53,086 nt of DNA from Candidatus Giovannonibacteria bacterium RIFCSPHIGHO2_01_FULL_45_24 (lineage in GTDB: Bacteria > Patescibacteriota > Minisyncoccia > UBA11713 > 2-01-FULL-45-33): contig MFHE01000006.1 in the NCBI GenBank assembly GCA_001778495.1, forward strand, positions 1-53,086, written 5' to 3'. The translations under genes and the position numbers were made by a program. Of the stretch, positions 7,970 through 15,476 are shown in pieces. The notes below the pieces were generated by a model. It was not told the DNA's origin and did not search any database. It saw nothing but the letters and a program-made list of their open reading frames with translations. How positions within the stretch are numbered: position 1 is the stretch's first letter; each line of letters opens with the position of its first letter.

Positions 7970-9299
7970 TCTAATAAATTTAATAAGCGTTTTTTCGCTG
8001 GCCGTGTCTTTTGCCAACGCCCAGATTGACCCCGTTAGAGGCATTGCCTCTAACGGGGTTGACCCGGCGCTGGTTAATTCGCGCCGGACGGAGCTGGAAG
8101 CGCAGCTCCGCGAATACGAAGCGCAAATAGACCAATATCAGAATCTTATCCGGGGCAAGCAGGCGGAAGCAAATTCGCTGAAGCGGGAGATAGATATACT
8201 AAACGCCGAAATATCCAAAGCTAAGCTGGAAATCAAAACCAGAACTTTAAACATTCAAAAATTAATCGGGGACATAAATCAAAAATCAAAAAATATTGAA
8301 GAGCTGGCTGCCGAGATAAACGCGTCCCGGCAGTCGCTTACGGAATTTTTGCGCAAAGTCAGGCAAAACGACAATTTTTCCGCTTTGGAGCTCGCACTGA
8401 TTTACGACAACGCGTCGGAATTCTTCGGAGAATTGCAGTCAATTGACAATCTGCAGGTGTCTTTGCAGCAGGCGCTCGCGAAATTCAGCAATTTAAAAAT
8501 AGAAGAAGAAAAAGCCAGGGACGAACTGGAAGAGCAGAGAGGGGAAGAGCTGGAGTTGCGGGCCTTGCAGGAACTCCAGAAAAAGGTTTTAGAGAAAAAC
8601 GAAAAAGAAAAGCAAAAACTGCTGAAAGACACTAAAGGAAAAGAATCAGAATACCAGAAAATTCTCAAAGACAAGCAAAAAAACGCGGCAAGCATCCGAA
8701 GCCAGCTTTTCCTTTTGGTTGGGTCGCCTTCCATCCCGTTTGAAAAAGCTTTGGAATACGCCAATTTAGCGGAAAAAGCCACGGGCGTGCGGCCGGCGTT
8801 TCTTTTGGGGCTGATTACCGAAGAATCAAATCTGGGGCAGAACGTAGGCAAGGGAAATTGGAAAATAGATTTATCGCACGCGAGGTGCGCCAAACAAAGG
8901 GAAGCATTTTTGCAAATAACTTCGGAGCTCGGCTTGGACCCAGACCTGACGCCGGTTTCAAAAAAATCCTGGTATGGGTATTGCGGCGGCGCCATGGGCC
9001 CGGCGCAATTTATCCCGACAACCTGGCAGCTTTATAAAGACGCTGTCGCCAGGCGCACCGGAAACAACCCGTCCTCGCCATGGAACCCCAAAGACGCGTT
9101 TATGGCCGCGGCTTTGCTGTTAAAAGACAACGGCGCGCGCGCGGGCAACTACGACGCCGAATGGACCGCGGCGATGAAATATCTGGCCGGTTCCAATTGG
9201 AAGAAAAAGGCCTATCGCTTCTACGGCGACGATGTTATGGCAATCGCCAAAAAATATCAAGAGCAGATTGATTTGCTCCAGGGCCTAGCGCAGAGATAA
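7962..9299 (+). CDS. Secreted coiled-coil lytic transglycosylase (SLT/MltB-like)
   Basis: 445 aa. Residues 1-20 form a signal peptide (SLAVSFANA). Residues about 40-250 are a long coiled coil with EnvC-like heptads. The catalytic domain follows: GLITEESNLGQNVG with the likely catalytic Glu287, and YCGGAMGPAQFIPTTWQLY, the MltB-type substrate-groove motif. It should cut peptidoglycan glycan strands outside the membrane; the coiled coil may localise it to the divisome. The start overlaps rplY by 8 bp. A 31-bp perfect inverted repeat (8029-8059) lies in frame at the signal-peptide junction and encodes the PVRGIASNGV segment, probably an inserted repeat. Confidence 0.8.
   Translation: MSNLINLISVFSLAVSFANAQIDPVRGIASNGVDPALVNSRRTELEAQLREYEAQIDQYQNLIRGKQAEANSLKREIDILNAEISKAKLEIKTRTLNIQKLIGDINQKSKNIEELAAEINASRQSLTEFLRKVRQNDNFSALELALIYDNASEFFGELQSIDNLQVSLQQALAKFSNLKIEEEKARDELEEQRGEELELRALQELQKKVLEKNEKEKQKLLKDTKGKESEYQKILKDKQKNAASIRSQLFLLVGSPSIPFEKALEYANLAEKATGVRPAFLLGLITEESNLGQNVGKGNWKIDLSHARCAKQREAFLQITSELGLDPDLTPVSKKSWYGYCGGAMGPAQFIPTTWQLYKDAVARRTGNNPSSPWNPKDAFMAAALLLKDNGARAGNYDAEWTAAMKYLAGSNWKKKAYRFYGDDVMAIAKKYQEQIDLLQGLAQR
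8029..8059 (+). repeat. 15-bp-arm perfect palindrome inside a CDS
   Basis: Arms ACCCCGTTAGAGGCA (8029-8043) and TGCCTCTAACGGGGT (8045-8059) are exactly complementary around one base. It lies in frame just after the signal peptide of the transglycosylase. Such perfection is not needed for coding and points to an inserted palindromic repeat. Confidence 0.8.
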
Positions 9300-9300
9300 A

Positions 9301-10254
9301 TTATTTTCTGAACGATTCTGTAATCTGGTCAATGTTGCCGGACATTATGTTTTGGATGTTGTGCCAGGATTTTTTGAGGCGGTGGTCGGTGACGCGGTCC
9401 TGCAGAAAATTGTAGGTGCGGATTTTTTCGCTTCTCTCGGCTGTGCCGATTTGCTCTTTTCTTTCTTTACGGAGCGCTTCCTCTTCTTTTCTCAATTTTT
9501 CATCCAAAAGTTTGGCGCGCAAAATCTCCATAGCGCGCTCGCGGTTTGCCTGCTGGGACCTTTCCGTTCGTGAAGATATTATAATTCCAGTCGGCTTATG
9601 AAGCAGGCGCACTGCTGTTTCCACTTTGTTCACGTTTTGCCCGCCCGGGCCGCCGGCTCTTGAAAAACTAACTTCCAATTCTGACTCTTTTATTTCTATT
9701 TCTTTTTCTTCCGCCGCGGGCAAAACGGCCACGGACGCGGTTGAGGTGTGGATTCTGCCGGATTTTTCGGTCGCCGGCACGCGCTGGATTCTGTGCACGC
9801 CGGATTCGTAGCGCAGGGTGCCATAGACGTTCTTGCCTTTTATCTCGGCGACCGCTTCTTTGTACCCGCCCAAATCATTTTTTGACTCGTCCAAAACGGA
9901 AAAGCCCCAGCCCCGTTTTTGGGCGTAATTTTTATACATGTTAAAAAGGTCAGACGCGAAAAGCGCGGCCTCGTCTCCGCCGACGCCGGCGCGTATTTCC
10001 AAAATGGCTTTGTTCCTCTCTTCACCGTCTTCGCCGGTCGCCGGACCCAGCATGCCTTTCAGTTGTTCTTCAATATCTTTTTTGCCGGCCTCGTCCGCTT
10101 TTTCGTATTCGTCAGCCATGACTTTCAATTTTGAGAGCTCTCCGAACTTCACCACTTTATTTCTGGGCCATTTAAAGCTCTCGGCGACGTCCATTTCCAA
10201 GGCATCGTATTCCTTGAGGGCATCCCCAAGTTTTTTTTGCAGTTCGGGGTTCAT
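9301..10254 (-). CDS. prfA: Peptide chain release factor 1
   Basis: 317 aa, slightly shorter than the usual 355-360 because the N-terminal domain is trimmed. The catalytic GGQ is in [19 protein letters not shown] and the stop-codon-reading PAT tripeptide is in [10 protein letters not shown], which marks RF1 (UAA/UAG) rather than RF2. ATG starts 3 bases after the stop of rpmE, so rpmE-prfA is one reverse-strand operon, a common bacterial pairing. Many genes in the window end in UGA and keep family length, so an RF2 should exist elsewhere. Confidence 0.93.
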   Translation of the reverse strand: MNPELQKKLGDALKEYDALEMDVAESFKWPRNKVVKFGELSKLKVMADEYEKADEAGKKDIEEQLKGMLGPATGEDGEERNKAILEIRAGVGGDEAALFASDLFNMYKNYAQKRGWGFSVLDESKNDLGGYKEAVAEIKGKNVYGTLRYESGVHRIQRVPATEKSGRIHTSTASVAVLPAAEEKEIEIKESELEVSFSRAGGPGGQNVNKVETAVRLLHKPTGIIISSRTERSQQANRERAMEILRAKLLDEKLRKEEEALRKERKEQIGTAERSEKIRTYNFLQDRVTDHRLKKSWHNIQNIMSGNIDQITESFRK

Positions 10255-10257
10255 GCG

Positions 10258-10479
10258 TTATTTTTTAGATTTTTTCGGCGCGCTTTTAGCCGCTCTCGCC
10301 CTGAATTTTTCCACTCTGCCGGCCGCGTCAACCAATTTTTCCTTCCCGGTGTAGAACGGGTGGCAACTTGAGCAGATTTCAACGGATATTTTCTCTTTCG
10401 CGGAGCCGACTGGAAAAACCGCGCCGCAGGCGCACTCTATTTTTGCTTTGTGGTATTTCGGATGTATATCGGTTTTCAT
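10258..10479 (-). CDS. rpmE: 50S ribosomal protein L31
   Basis: 73 aa starting [19 protein letters not shown]. The zinc ligands CAC and CSSCHPFY identify the Zn-binding (C+) L31 form. A longer in-frame reading extends upstream past 10600 but would overlap rpsB on the other strand; the ATG at 10479 is chosen because a -10 box (TAAAAT, reverse strand, 10492-10487) lies 7 nt upstream. It is followed 3 bp later by prfA. Confidence 0.93.
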   Translation of the reverse strand: MKTDIHPKYHKAKIECACGAVFPVGSAKEKISVEICSSCHPFYTGKEKLVDAAGRVEKFRARAAKSAPKKSKK

Positions 10480-10486
10480 AAAAATC

Positions 10487-10492
10487 ATTTTA
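10487..10492 (-). promoter_or_regulatory. -10 box of rpmE-prfA, leaderless spacing
   Basis: Reverse strand TAAAAT, 7 nt from the ATG at 10479. It fixes the start by lying across an alternative upstream ATG. Confidence 0.55.
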
Positions 10493-10503
10493 ACATGCCG
10501 CGC

Positions 10504-10532
10504 TTGCCCTTGCAACGTTTTTCGCATACACT
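10504..10532 (+). promoter_or_regulatory. rpsB promoter
   Basis: -35 TTGCCC (10504-10509), 17-bp spacer, -10 TACACT (10527-10532), 10 nt before the rpsB ATG at 10543; the predicted 5' leader is at most a few bases. It is divergent from the rpmE promoter. Confidence 0.6.
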
Positions 10533-10542
10533 TGATTGTATT

Positions 10543-11262
10543 ATGGAAATTACGGAAAATACCGAAATTGAGGCGCTTTTTGGCGCAGGCGCGCATATAG
10601 GATACACAAAATCGCGCCGCCATCCCAAGATGTCCGAATTTGTTTTTGGGACCAGAAATAACGTGGAGGTTTTTGATTTGGTTAAAACCGAGTCAAGGAT
10701 TAAGGAGGCGGAAGAATTTTTGAAGGCGCTTGGCAGGGCCGGCGCGGCGGTTTTATGGGTCGGCACAAAACCCCCGGCCAGGGCGCATATTGAAAGTGTT
10801 GGTAAAAAAACAAAATCGCCCTATGTTTTTGAAAGATGGCTTGGCGGGACATTGACTAATTTCAAAATTTTTGAGGGCCGGCTGGGATATCTGGCAAAAC
10901 TTGAGGCGGAAGAAGCGTCCGGCGAATTTGAGAAATATTCCAAGAAAGAAAGAATGATGAAGATGCTGGAAATCAGAAAACTTGCTAGAATGTTCGGAGG
11001 GCTAAGACTGCTCAAGGCTCTCCCCGCGGCGCTGGTAATCGTTGACCCGGGCGAGGAAAAAACTGCTCTGGCGGAAGCCGAAAGAAAAAATATTCCGGTT
11101 GCGGCTTTGCTCAATGTTGATTGCGACCCGAGGGGCGTAAATTACCTCATACCGTTAAACGACAACTCTTCGGCCGCAATCGCCTTGGTTTTGGCTCGCC
11201 TTGGCTCGGCTTACGAGGCTGGAGCCCGAGAGAAAGAAAAAGAACAAACAGCACAATCATGA
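10543..11262 (+). CDS. rpsB: 30S ribosomal protein S2
   Basis: 239 aa, normal length. Recognised by [18 protein letters not shown] at the N-terminus, [12 protein letters not shown] near residue 98, [17 protein letters not shown] and [26 protein letters not shown]. The ATG at 10543 is preferred over an in-frame reading from 10450 because the promoter lies between them. The stop overlaps the tsf start by four bases (ATGA), the classical rpsB-tsf operon. Confidence 0.95.
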   Translation: MEITENTEIEALFGAGAHIGYTKSRRHPKMSEFVFGTRNNVEVFDLVKTESRIKEAEEFLKALGRAGAAVLWVGTKPPARAHIESVGKKTKSPYVFERWLGGTLTNFKIFEGRLGYLAKLEAEEASGEFEKYSKKERMMKMLEIRKLARMFGGLRLLKALPAALVIVDPGEEKTALAEAERKNIPVAALLNVDCDPRGVNYLIPLNDNSSAAIALVLARLGSAYEAGAREKEKEQTAQS

Positions 11263-11711
11263 ACATATCTGCGGATTCAGTCAAGCGCCTAAGGGAGCTT
11301 ACCGGCGCCTCCGTGGCGCTTTGTAAAAAGGCGTTGGAAGACGCGGAAGGGGACGCGGACAAAGCAATGGCGCTGCTCCAAAAATCTTCCGAAGCGCTGG
11401 CCATGAAAAAAACGGAGCGCAAAACCGGCGCCGGCGTTGTTGATTCTTACATCCACGTAAATAAGCGCGTGGGGGTTTTGTTGGAGCTCCGGTGCGAAAC
11501 GGATTTTGTCGCCAGAAACGCGGAGTTCCAAGCCCTGGCGCACGATTTGGCTTTGCACATTGCTGGAGTGGCTCCGGAGGACGTCCCGTCGCTTATGGGG
11601 CAGCCATATGTTAAAGACCCTGGCGCGAGCATTGAAGAATTAATCAAGCGCGCCGTCGGGCGTTTTGGAGAAAAAATAGAGGTCGCGCGATTTACAAGGT
11701 ACGAGGTGTAA
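11259..11711 (+). CDS. tsf: Elongation factor Ts, short form
   Basis: 150 aa. The N-terminal UBA-like domain (SVKRLRELTGASVALCKKAL) and the EF-Tu-contact motif TDFVARN near residue 85 are present, so nucleotide-exchange activity on EF-Tu is expected. E. coli EF-Ts is about 283 aa and the short thermophile form about 196; here the second core subdomain and coiled coil are largely missing. The start overlaps rpsB by ATGA, and readings from further upstream lie inside rpsB. The reduction fits a small-genome lineage. Confidence 0.92.
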   Translation: MNISADSVKRLRELTGASVALCKKALEDAEGDADKAMALLQKSSEALAMKKTERKTGAGVVDSYIHVNKRVGVLLELRCETDFVARNAEFQALAHDLALHIAGVAPEDVPSLMGQPYVKDPGASIEELIKRAVGRFGEKIEVARFTRYEV

Positions 11712-11720
11712 ATTAGTATT

Positions 11721-12038
11721 ATGTTGTTTTATTTAATAATTTTTCTTTTGAGCGTCGGCGGGATAATAATGATTATCCGGCGCAACCGCGAAGAGTTCGT
11801 TTCTTTCAACTTTGCCGAGTTTATGGATGGGCTCGTGGATGACGCCGCGGAGGCGTGGCATTCGCACTTGCGCGAAAGGTCACTCACTTTTTTGGAGAAG
11901 CGTTTGCGCGAGGCGAGAATCTGGGTTTTGAAGACCGAAAGCATGCTTTTCCGCACGGCCAGCAAAATCCGCGGGATAAAAGAGAGAAACGGGAACCCAG
12001 AAAACGGGAACGGCGCTTCAGACGAAATATTAAAATAA
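11721..12038 (+). CDS. Small single-pass membrane protein, unknown
   Basis: 105 aa, not recognised. Residues 1-19 are hydrophobic (MLFYLIIFLLSVGGIIMII) followed by RRNRE, an inside-positive membrane anchor. The remainder is charged and probably helical, with an Asn/Gly-rich tail. It follows tsf after 9 bp, so it is likely the third gene of the rpsB operon. Confidence 0.6.
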   Translation: MLFYLIIFLLSVGGIIMIIRRNREEFVSFNFAEFMDGLVDDAAEAWHSHLRERSLTFLEKRLREARIWVLKTESMLFRTASKIRGIKERNGNPENGNGASDEILK

Positions 12039-12041
12039 TTT

Positions 12042-12118
12042 GCCACCCTAGCTCAACGGCACCGCGCCTGCAACGCTTCGCGTAGCGATGCGGGCGGGGG
12101 GCAACGGTTTTGTAAATT
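12042..12118 (+). pseudogene. tRNA-Thr-like 5' remnant broken by a palindrome
   Basis: GCCACCCTAGCTCAACGGCA resembles the 5' third of the intact tRNA-Thr at 12383 (GCCGGCGTAGCTCAGCGGTA, 15 of 20 identical). It runs into a GC-rich hairpin (about 12067-12095, inner stem CGCT/AGCG), then GGTTTTGTAAA, which matches the UGU anticodon loop region of that tRNA. No T-arm or 3' acceptor strand follows. It looks like a decayed tRNA copy carrying an inserted palindrome. Confidence 0.4.
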
Positions 12119-12129
12119 TTCTATAAAAT

Positions 12130-12378
12130 ATGTTTTACTATACTTATGTTTTGAAGAGTAAAAAAGACGGTAAGTTATATATTGGTTTTTATGAGAATTT
12201 GAAACGAAGATTTGAAGAACACCAAAAAGGGTTAGTAGAAGCAACAAAAAATCGTAGGCCGCTAGAATTGATTTATTACGAAGCTTGTAGAAAAAAGGTA
12301 GATGCCATTGATCGTGAAAAACAATTTAAAACAGGTTTTGGCCGAGCTTACTTGAAACACAGAATTTCAGATTTATAA
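12130..12378 (+). CDS. GIY-YIG domain protein
   Basis: 82 aa, a stand-alone GIY-YIG module of the UvrC/UPF0213 type. The two signature segments are FYYTYVLKSKKDGKLYIGF (in YVL..LYIG form), the catalytic Arg lies in NLKRRFEEH, and the metal Glu is probably in AIDREKQFK. Members are single-strand or junction nucleases of mostly unknown role. It is more AT-rich than its neighbours and sits between a tRNA-like remnant (12042) and an intact tRNA-Thr (12383), a position typical of acquired DNA. Confidence 0.8.
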   Translation: MFYYTYVLKSKKDGKLYIGFYENLKRRFEEHQKGLVEATKNRRPLELIYYEACRKKVDAIDREKQFKTGFGRAYLKHRISDL

Positions 12379-12382
12379 ATTC

Positions 12383-12454
12383 GCCGGCGTAGCTCAGCGG
12401 TAGAGCAGCTGTTTTGTAAACAGCAGGTCGTCAGTTCAAATCTGACCGCCGGCT
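12383..12454 (+). tRNA. tRNA-Thr (anticodon UGU)
   Basis: 72 nt. Acceptor GCCGGCG pairs with CGCCGGC. The D-arm is GCTCAGCGGTAGAGC, the anticodon stem GCTGT/ACAGC has loop TTTGTAA with TGT at 12415-12417, and the T-loop is TTCAAAT. CCA is not encoded. Confidence 0.95.
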
Positions 12455-12486
12455 CAAAGTTGTAAAAAAAGCAACAAATCGCGTAT

Positions 12487-12492
12487 TATAAT
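12487..12492 (+). promoter_or_regulatory. -10 box TATAAT, leaderless spacing
   Basis: TATAAT ends 7 nt before the ATG at 12500. Confidence 0.6.
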
Positions 12493-12499
12493 TAAGCCA

Positions 12500-14407
12500 A
12501 TGAAAAAGCTTGTTTTTGTTGCCTCCTTTTTACTTTTGACGGCTGTTTTTACAGCCCCTCTTTCTGTTTCTGCTGCCGAAAACGCCGGAATTAAGCCTGG
12601 CAGTTTTTTCTACGGCTTTGTCACGACTTTTGAGAAAGTAAATCTATTTTTTACTTTCAACCCCGAGAAAAAAGCGGAGAAAGCTCTTAAATACGCCGAA
12701 AAGCATCTCGCCGAAGCAGAGGCGGTTGCCGGAGATAAAAATTCAAACGCGGTTAAAACCGCGATTTCCGGCTATGAAGAAAACATCGCCCTCGCGGCCG
12801 AGGCCTCAAAAAAAGTTAAAGATGAAACAAAAGTCGAAAACTTGCTTAATTTAATCGCGGAAAACACATCAAAACACCAAACAATTCTGTCGGATGTCTT
12901 ATCTAAAGTCCCCGACGAAGCCAGAGAAGCCATAACGAAAGCAATTGAAGCCAGCAAAAAAGGCCAAGAGGAAGCTCTAAAACAAATTCAAGAGTTAAAC
13001 AAAACAATAACCGGACAAAGCGCAGAAATCGAAGCCTTACGAAAAGAAGTTGAGGCATTAAAATCTCGCCCCTCGCAAACACCGCTCGTTATCTCATCAC
13101 CAAAAATCACACAAAAACTTTCTAACGCTGAAATAATAAGAAAAATCAAACCTACTATTGTTTATGTTGAAACCAATAACAGTGTTGGTAGCGGAATGAT
13201 TTTGAGTGTTGACGGATTTATTTTAACCAATGCCCACGTTATTAGTGGCGTCTCGTCTGTTCAAATTAAATTATTTAACAGCAAAACATTTTCTGGAGTT
13301 GTGGTTGGAAGAGACGAAAATATAGATTTAGCTTTGTTAAAAATCAACACAGATAATGTTTCTGCGATTGAATTGGGCAACTCTGACGATGTCCAACAAG
13401 GAGATGAAGTATTCGCTTTGGGTTACCCATTTGGTTTAGAGGGGGATGTTAGTTTTAAAGAGGGCACAATTTCGAGAAGAATAGAAAATTATCTTGAAAC
13501 ATCAGCAGAAATGCATCCCGGCAACAGTGGCGGACCATTGGTAAATAGATACGGCCAAGTTATTGGCGTAAATACTAAAAAAATCGGCAAGGGCGTTTCA
13601 GGTGTTCAAATTGGCGAAACAATTAAACTGGCAATACCTATTAATATAGCAAAAGACTATATTCCAAAATTAAAATCAGGAATAAATGTGATTAACGTGG
13701 TGGATGGTACCAAAAACTCAACGCACATCCAACTATCATGCGAAAAAATTAGTGATGCGGTAATTGCGTTCGATACGGAATATAATATATTGTCAAAATC
13801 ATATCTAGACATATCTAAAATATTTTCTGATGCATTGTCATCAACCAGTTTAAAAGGATTAGCCGCTTTCAAGTATTGGTACAATAACTGGGTTGCCATG
13901 CACGATCAGATAAGTCTTAAAACCAAGGCCTTACAGGAAAAAGCGCGGCGAAATTATGTTCTATATATAGAGCAAGATAATTTGATAAGCTTGAATACGG
14001 CTTTCGCACAAACAGCAATTTATTCTAAGGGGTATTATGATGCTCGCCTAGAGACTTTAAATTTTATTGTAAATAACGATTATTGGGATGATTATTTTAT
14101 TATAAAAATAAAAGATTTATTGGCTAAAGACAATGAAATAAAACAAAAAGCCGATGACTCGTACGAAGTTGCAAAATTATGGTATAAAAATATTCAAAAT
14201 GATTACATTAGGTTCAAGACAGATAATGGGTGTTCGTTAAAGATGGCGCAGACAATTAGGAGAAGTGTTCTTGATGCAATGACACTAAATCCACAGTTAA
14301 GGTGTTCTGATCTTGGCTTTTCTCAATCAGATATTAATTCATGTAGTTTGTATAGAAACTACTCATCTTATTACGATTGGAAAATTATAGAGGATAATCA
14401 GCAATAA
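12500..14407 (+). CDS. DUF5667-like plus trypsin-like (HtrA-type) serine protease
   Basis: 635 aa. Signal peptide at residues 1-25 (LLLTAVFTAPLSVSA). Residues about 30-170 are helical and Lys/Glu-rich, opening PGSFFYGFVTTFEKVNLFF, as in the DUF5667 domain common in Parcubacteria. Then comes a chymotrypsin-fold protease with intact triad His246 (TNAHV), Asp276 (ENIDLALL) and Ser343 (HPGNSGGP). There is no PDZ domain; instead about 240 residues of unrecognised sequence follow (after residue 395). The second half is clearly AT-richer than the first half and neighbours, so the unknown C-terminal part may have been acquired by fusion. It is expected to act outside the membrane, perhaps in envelope protein turnover. 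Confidence 0.8.
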   Translation: MKKLVFVASFLLLTAVFTAPLSVSAAENAGIKPGSFFYGFVTTFEKVNLFFTFNPEKKAEKALKYAEKHLAEAEAVAGDKNSNAVKTAISGYEENIALAAEASKKVKDETKVENLLNLIAENTSKHQTILSDVLSKVPDEAREAITKAIEASKKGQEEALKQIQELNKTITGQSAEIEALRKEVEALKSRPSQTPLVISSPKITQKLSNAEIIRKIKPTIVYVETNNSVGSGMILSVDGFILTNAHVISGVSSVQIKLFNSKTFSGVVVGRDENIDLALLKINTDNVSAIELGNSDDVQQGDEVFALGYPFGLEGDVSFKEGTISRRIENYLETSAEMHPGNSGGPLVNRYGQVIGVNTKKIGKGVSGVQIGETIKLAIPINIAKDYIPKLKSGINVINVVDGTKNSTHIQLSCEKISDAVIAFDTEYNILSKSYLDISKIFSDALSSTSLKGLAAFKYWYNNWVAMHDQISLKTKALQEKARRNYVLYIEQDNLISLNTAFAQTAIYSKGYYDARLETLNFIVNNDYWDDYFIIKIKDLLAKDNEIKQKADDSYEVAKLWYKNIQNDYIRFKTDNGCSLKMAQTIRRSVLDAMTLNPQLRCSDLGFSQSDINSCSLYRNYSSYYDWKIIEDNQQ

Positions 14408-14415
14408 ATATTCGT

Positions 14416-14691
14416 ATGAATTTGATAAAAAGTTTCTTTGAAAAGAAAAGGGCAAAAAAAATCGAACAGAAAGTTTTGAATCATTACAAAGAATTGGCTG
14501 GCGCATTTGGAAGTAGCGGCGAGATGTTAAATAAAGACAAAGAAGGTCGCGCAAGAGTTCGGGTTAAAGAGCAAGAGAAACTTGCACCCAAACTCGAACC
14601 CTTTTGGAATAGTCGGACAATACAAGCGGCGTTTATCGGTGGCGGTTTTGTTGTATTGGCTACCCTGCTTACGCTCTATTTATCAAATTAA
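14416..14691 (+). CDS. Small tail-anchored membrane protein, unknown
   Basis: 91 aa, not recognised. The N-terminal two thirds are charged and helical (FFEKKRAKKIEQKVLNHYKEL), and residues about 69-90 form one membrane segment at the C-terminus. It starts 9 bp after the protease stop and shares its AT-rich composition, so it is probably co-transcribed and may be a partner of the protease. Confidence 0.55.
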   Translation: MNLIKSFFEKKRAKKIEQKVLNHYKELAGAFGSSGEMLNKDKEGRARVRVKEQEKLAPKLEPFWNSRTIQAAFIGGGFVVLATLLTLYLSN

Positions 14692-14791
14692 CTTAGTCTA
14701 CGTCAAAAATCCGCTGGCCCGAGCGATGTGCGAGACGGAAATGAGATTTACGCAACTATTTTTCCGGCGGGCGGGCGGGGGAAAATGCTTG

Positions 14792-14807
14792 CCTGCCGGT
14801 AGGCAGG
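14792..14807 (+). repeat. CCTGCC-N4-GGCAGG palindromic repeat
   Basis: Arms CCTGCC (14792-14797) and GGCAGG (14802-14807) around GGTA. A second copy with the same arms lies in the second intein at 36788. It lies in the 251-bp gap 14692-14942, which otherwise holds a DnaA-box-like site, a promoter and a terminator. Confidence 0.6.
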
Positions 14808-14819
14808 GAGGGATTTGAG

Positions 14820-14828
14820 TTATCCACA
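14820..14828 (+). promoter_or_regulatory. DnaA-box-like 9-mer
   Basis: Perfect TTATCCACA, 18 bp upstream of a strong promoter (14846). Confidence 0.4.
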
Positions 14829-14845
14829 AAGCCCGCTAGCGTGGG

Positions 14846-14874
14846 TTGACAGTAATTTTTACTTTTGCTACACT
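14846..14874 (+). promoter_or_regulatory. Strong sigma70-type promoter
   Basis: -35 TTGACA (14846-14851), 17-bp spacer, -10 TACACT (14869-14874). A transcript from here meets a terminator hairpin at 14890 within about 10 nt, before reaching the NYN gene. Confidence 0.7.
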
Positions 14875-14889
14875 ATGATTATTAACCAC

Positions 14890-14925
14890 CCCCGCGCCGT
14901 CTTCGGATCGTGCGGGGTTTTGTTT
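14890..14925 (+). terminator. Rho-independent terminator or attenuator
   Basis: Stem CCCCGC (14890-14895) with GCGGGG (14912-14917), followed by TTTTGTTTT. It lies between a strong promoter and the NYN gene, which has its own -10 box (TAAAAT, 14931-14936) 6 nt before its ATG. Confidence 0.65.
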
Positions 14926-14942
14926 TGTGCTAAAATAGCCTT

Positions 14943-15476
14943 ATGAATGAGAAAGAAAGAATTTTTATACTAATTGATGGGAATAATTTCTATCATCGTC
15001 TCAAGGAGTTAAAACTTAATAATTTATTGTCGTTTCATTATGAAAAACTGTCTGACTTTCTGACAGGCCAAAGGCTTTTAATATTCAAACATTATTATAT
15101 AGGAGCTATTCGCGAAGAGCAGGGCAACCCGAAAAGTAAAGAATTGATGCGCGGGCAAAGAAAATTGACTAGCATACTTCAAAGAGACGGCTGGATAGTT
15201 AAATTTGGTCATATGCTTAAAACCGATGGTTATCACGAAAAAGGGGTTGATGTTCAAATCGCCGTTGATTTACTGATTGGAGCTTACGAAAATCTTTATG
15301 ATACAGCAATTTTGGTCAGCTCCGATACCGATTTGATTCCCGCATTAGCTAAAGTGCGCTTTATGAAAAAGAAAGTTGAATATATGGGGTTTAGTCATAA
15401 ACCATCTTATGGCTTGATTACACATTCGGATATAAGAAGGCTTTTGACAAAAGAAGATATTAATCAATTTCTATGA
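14943..15476 (+). CDS. NYN (LabA/DUF88-type) nuclease-domain protein
   Basis: 177 aa, a single PIN-like NYN domain. Acidic active-site elements are intact: IFILIDGNNF (Asp12, Asn14), GVDVQIAVDLL (two Asp) and LVSSDTDLIPAL (two Asp). NYN proteins are metal-dependent RNases or structural relatives; the target is unknown. It ends in a four-base overlap (ATGA) with an NADH dehydrogenase. The same signature is found inside the two inteins of the 2778-aa protein (nt 33950-34990 and 35846-37036), an unusual coincidence. The gene is AT-richer than its downstream neighbour. Confidence 0.85.
   Translation: MNEKERIFILIDGNNFYHRLKELKLNNLLSFHYEKLSDFLTGQRLLIFKHYYIGAIREEQGNPKSKELMRGQRKLTSILQRDGWIVKFGHMLKTDGYHEKGVDVQIAVDLLIGAYENLYDTAILVSSDTDLIPALAKVRFMKKKVEYMGFSHKPSYGLITHSDIRRLLTKEDINQFL

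Noticed and set aside
10480-10623. N-terminal extension of L31
   Set aside because: It would run through the rpmE promoter and into rpsB; L31 homologues begin at MKTDIHP-like sequence.
12042-12102. Functional tRNA
   Set aside because: No T-arm, imperfect acceptor pairing and a hairpin in the D-loop region; reported only as a possible remnant.
14582-14818. 78-aa reading frame ending in CLPAGRQGG
   Set aside because: Overlaps the 91-aa gene in another frame, and its end is only translation of the CCTGCC/GGCAGG palindrome.
14820-14828. Replication origin, because of DnaA-box-like sites
   Set aside because: Boxes are single and far apart, and no dnaA, dnaN or AT-rich unwinding region is seen.
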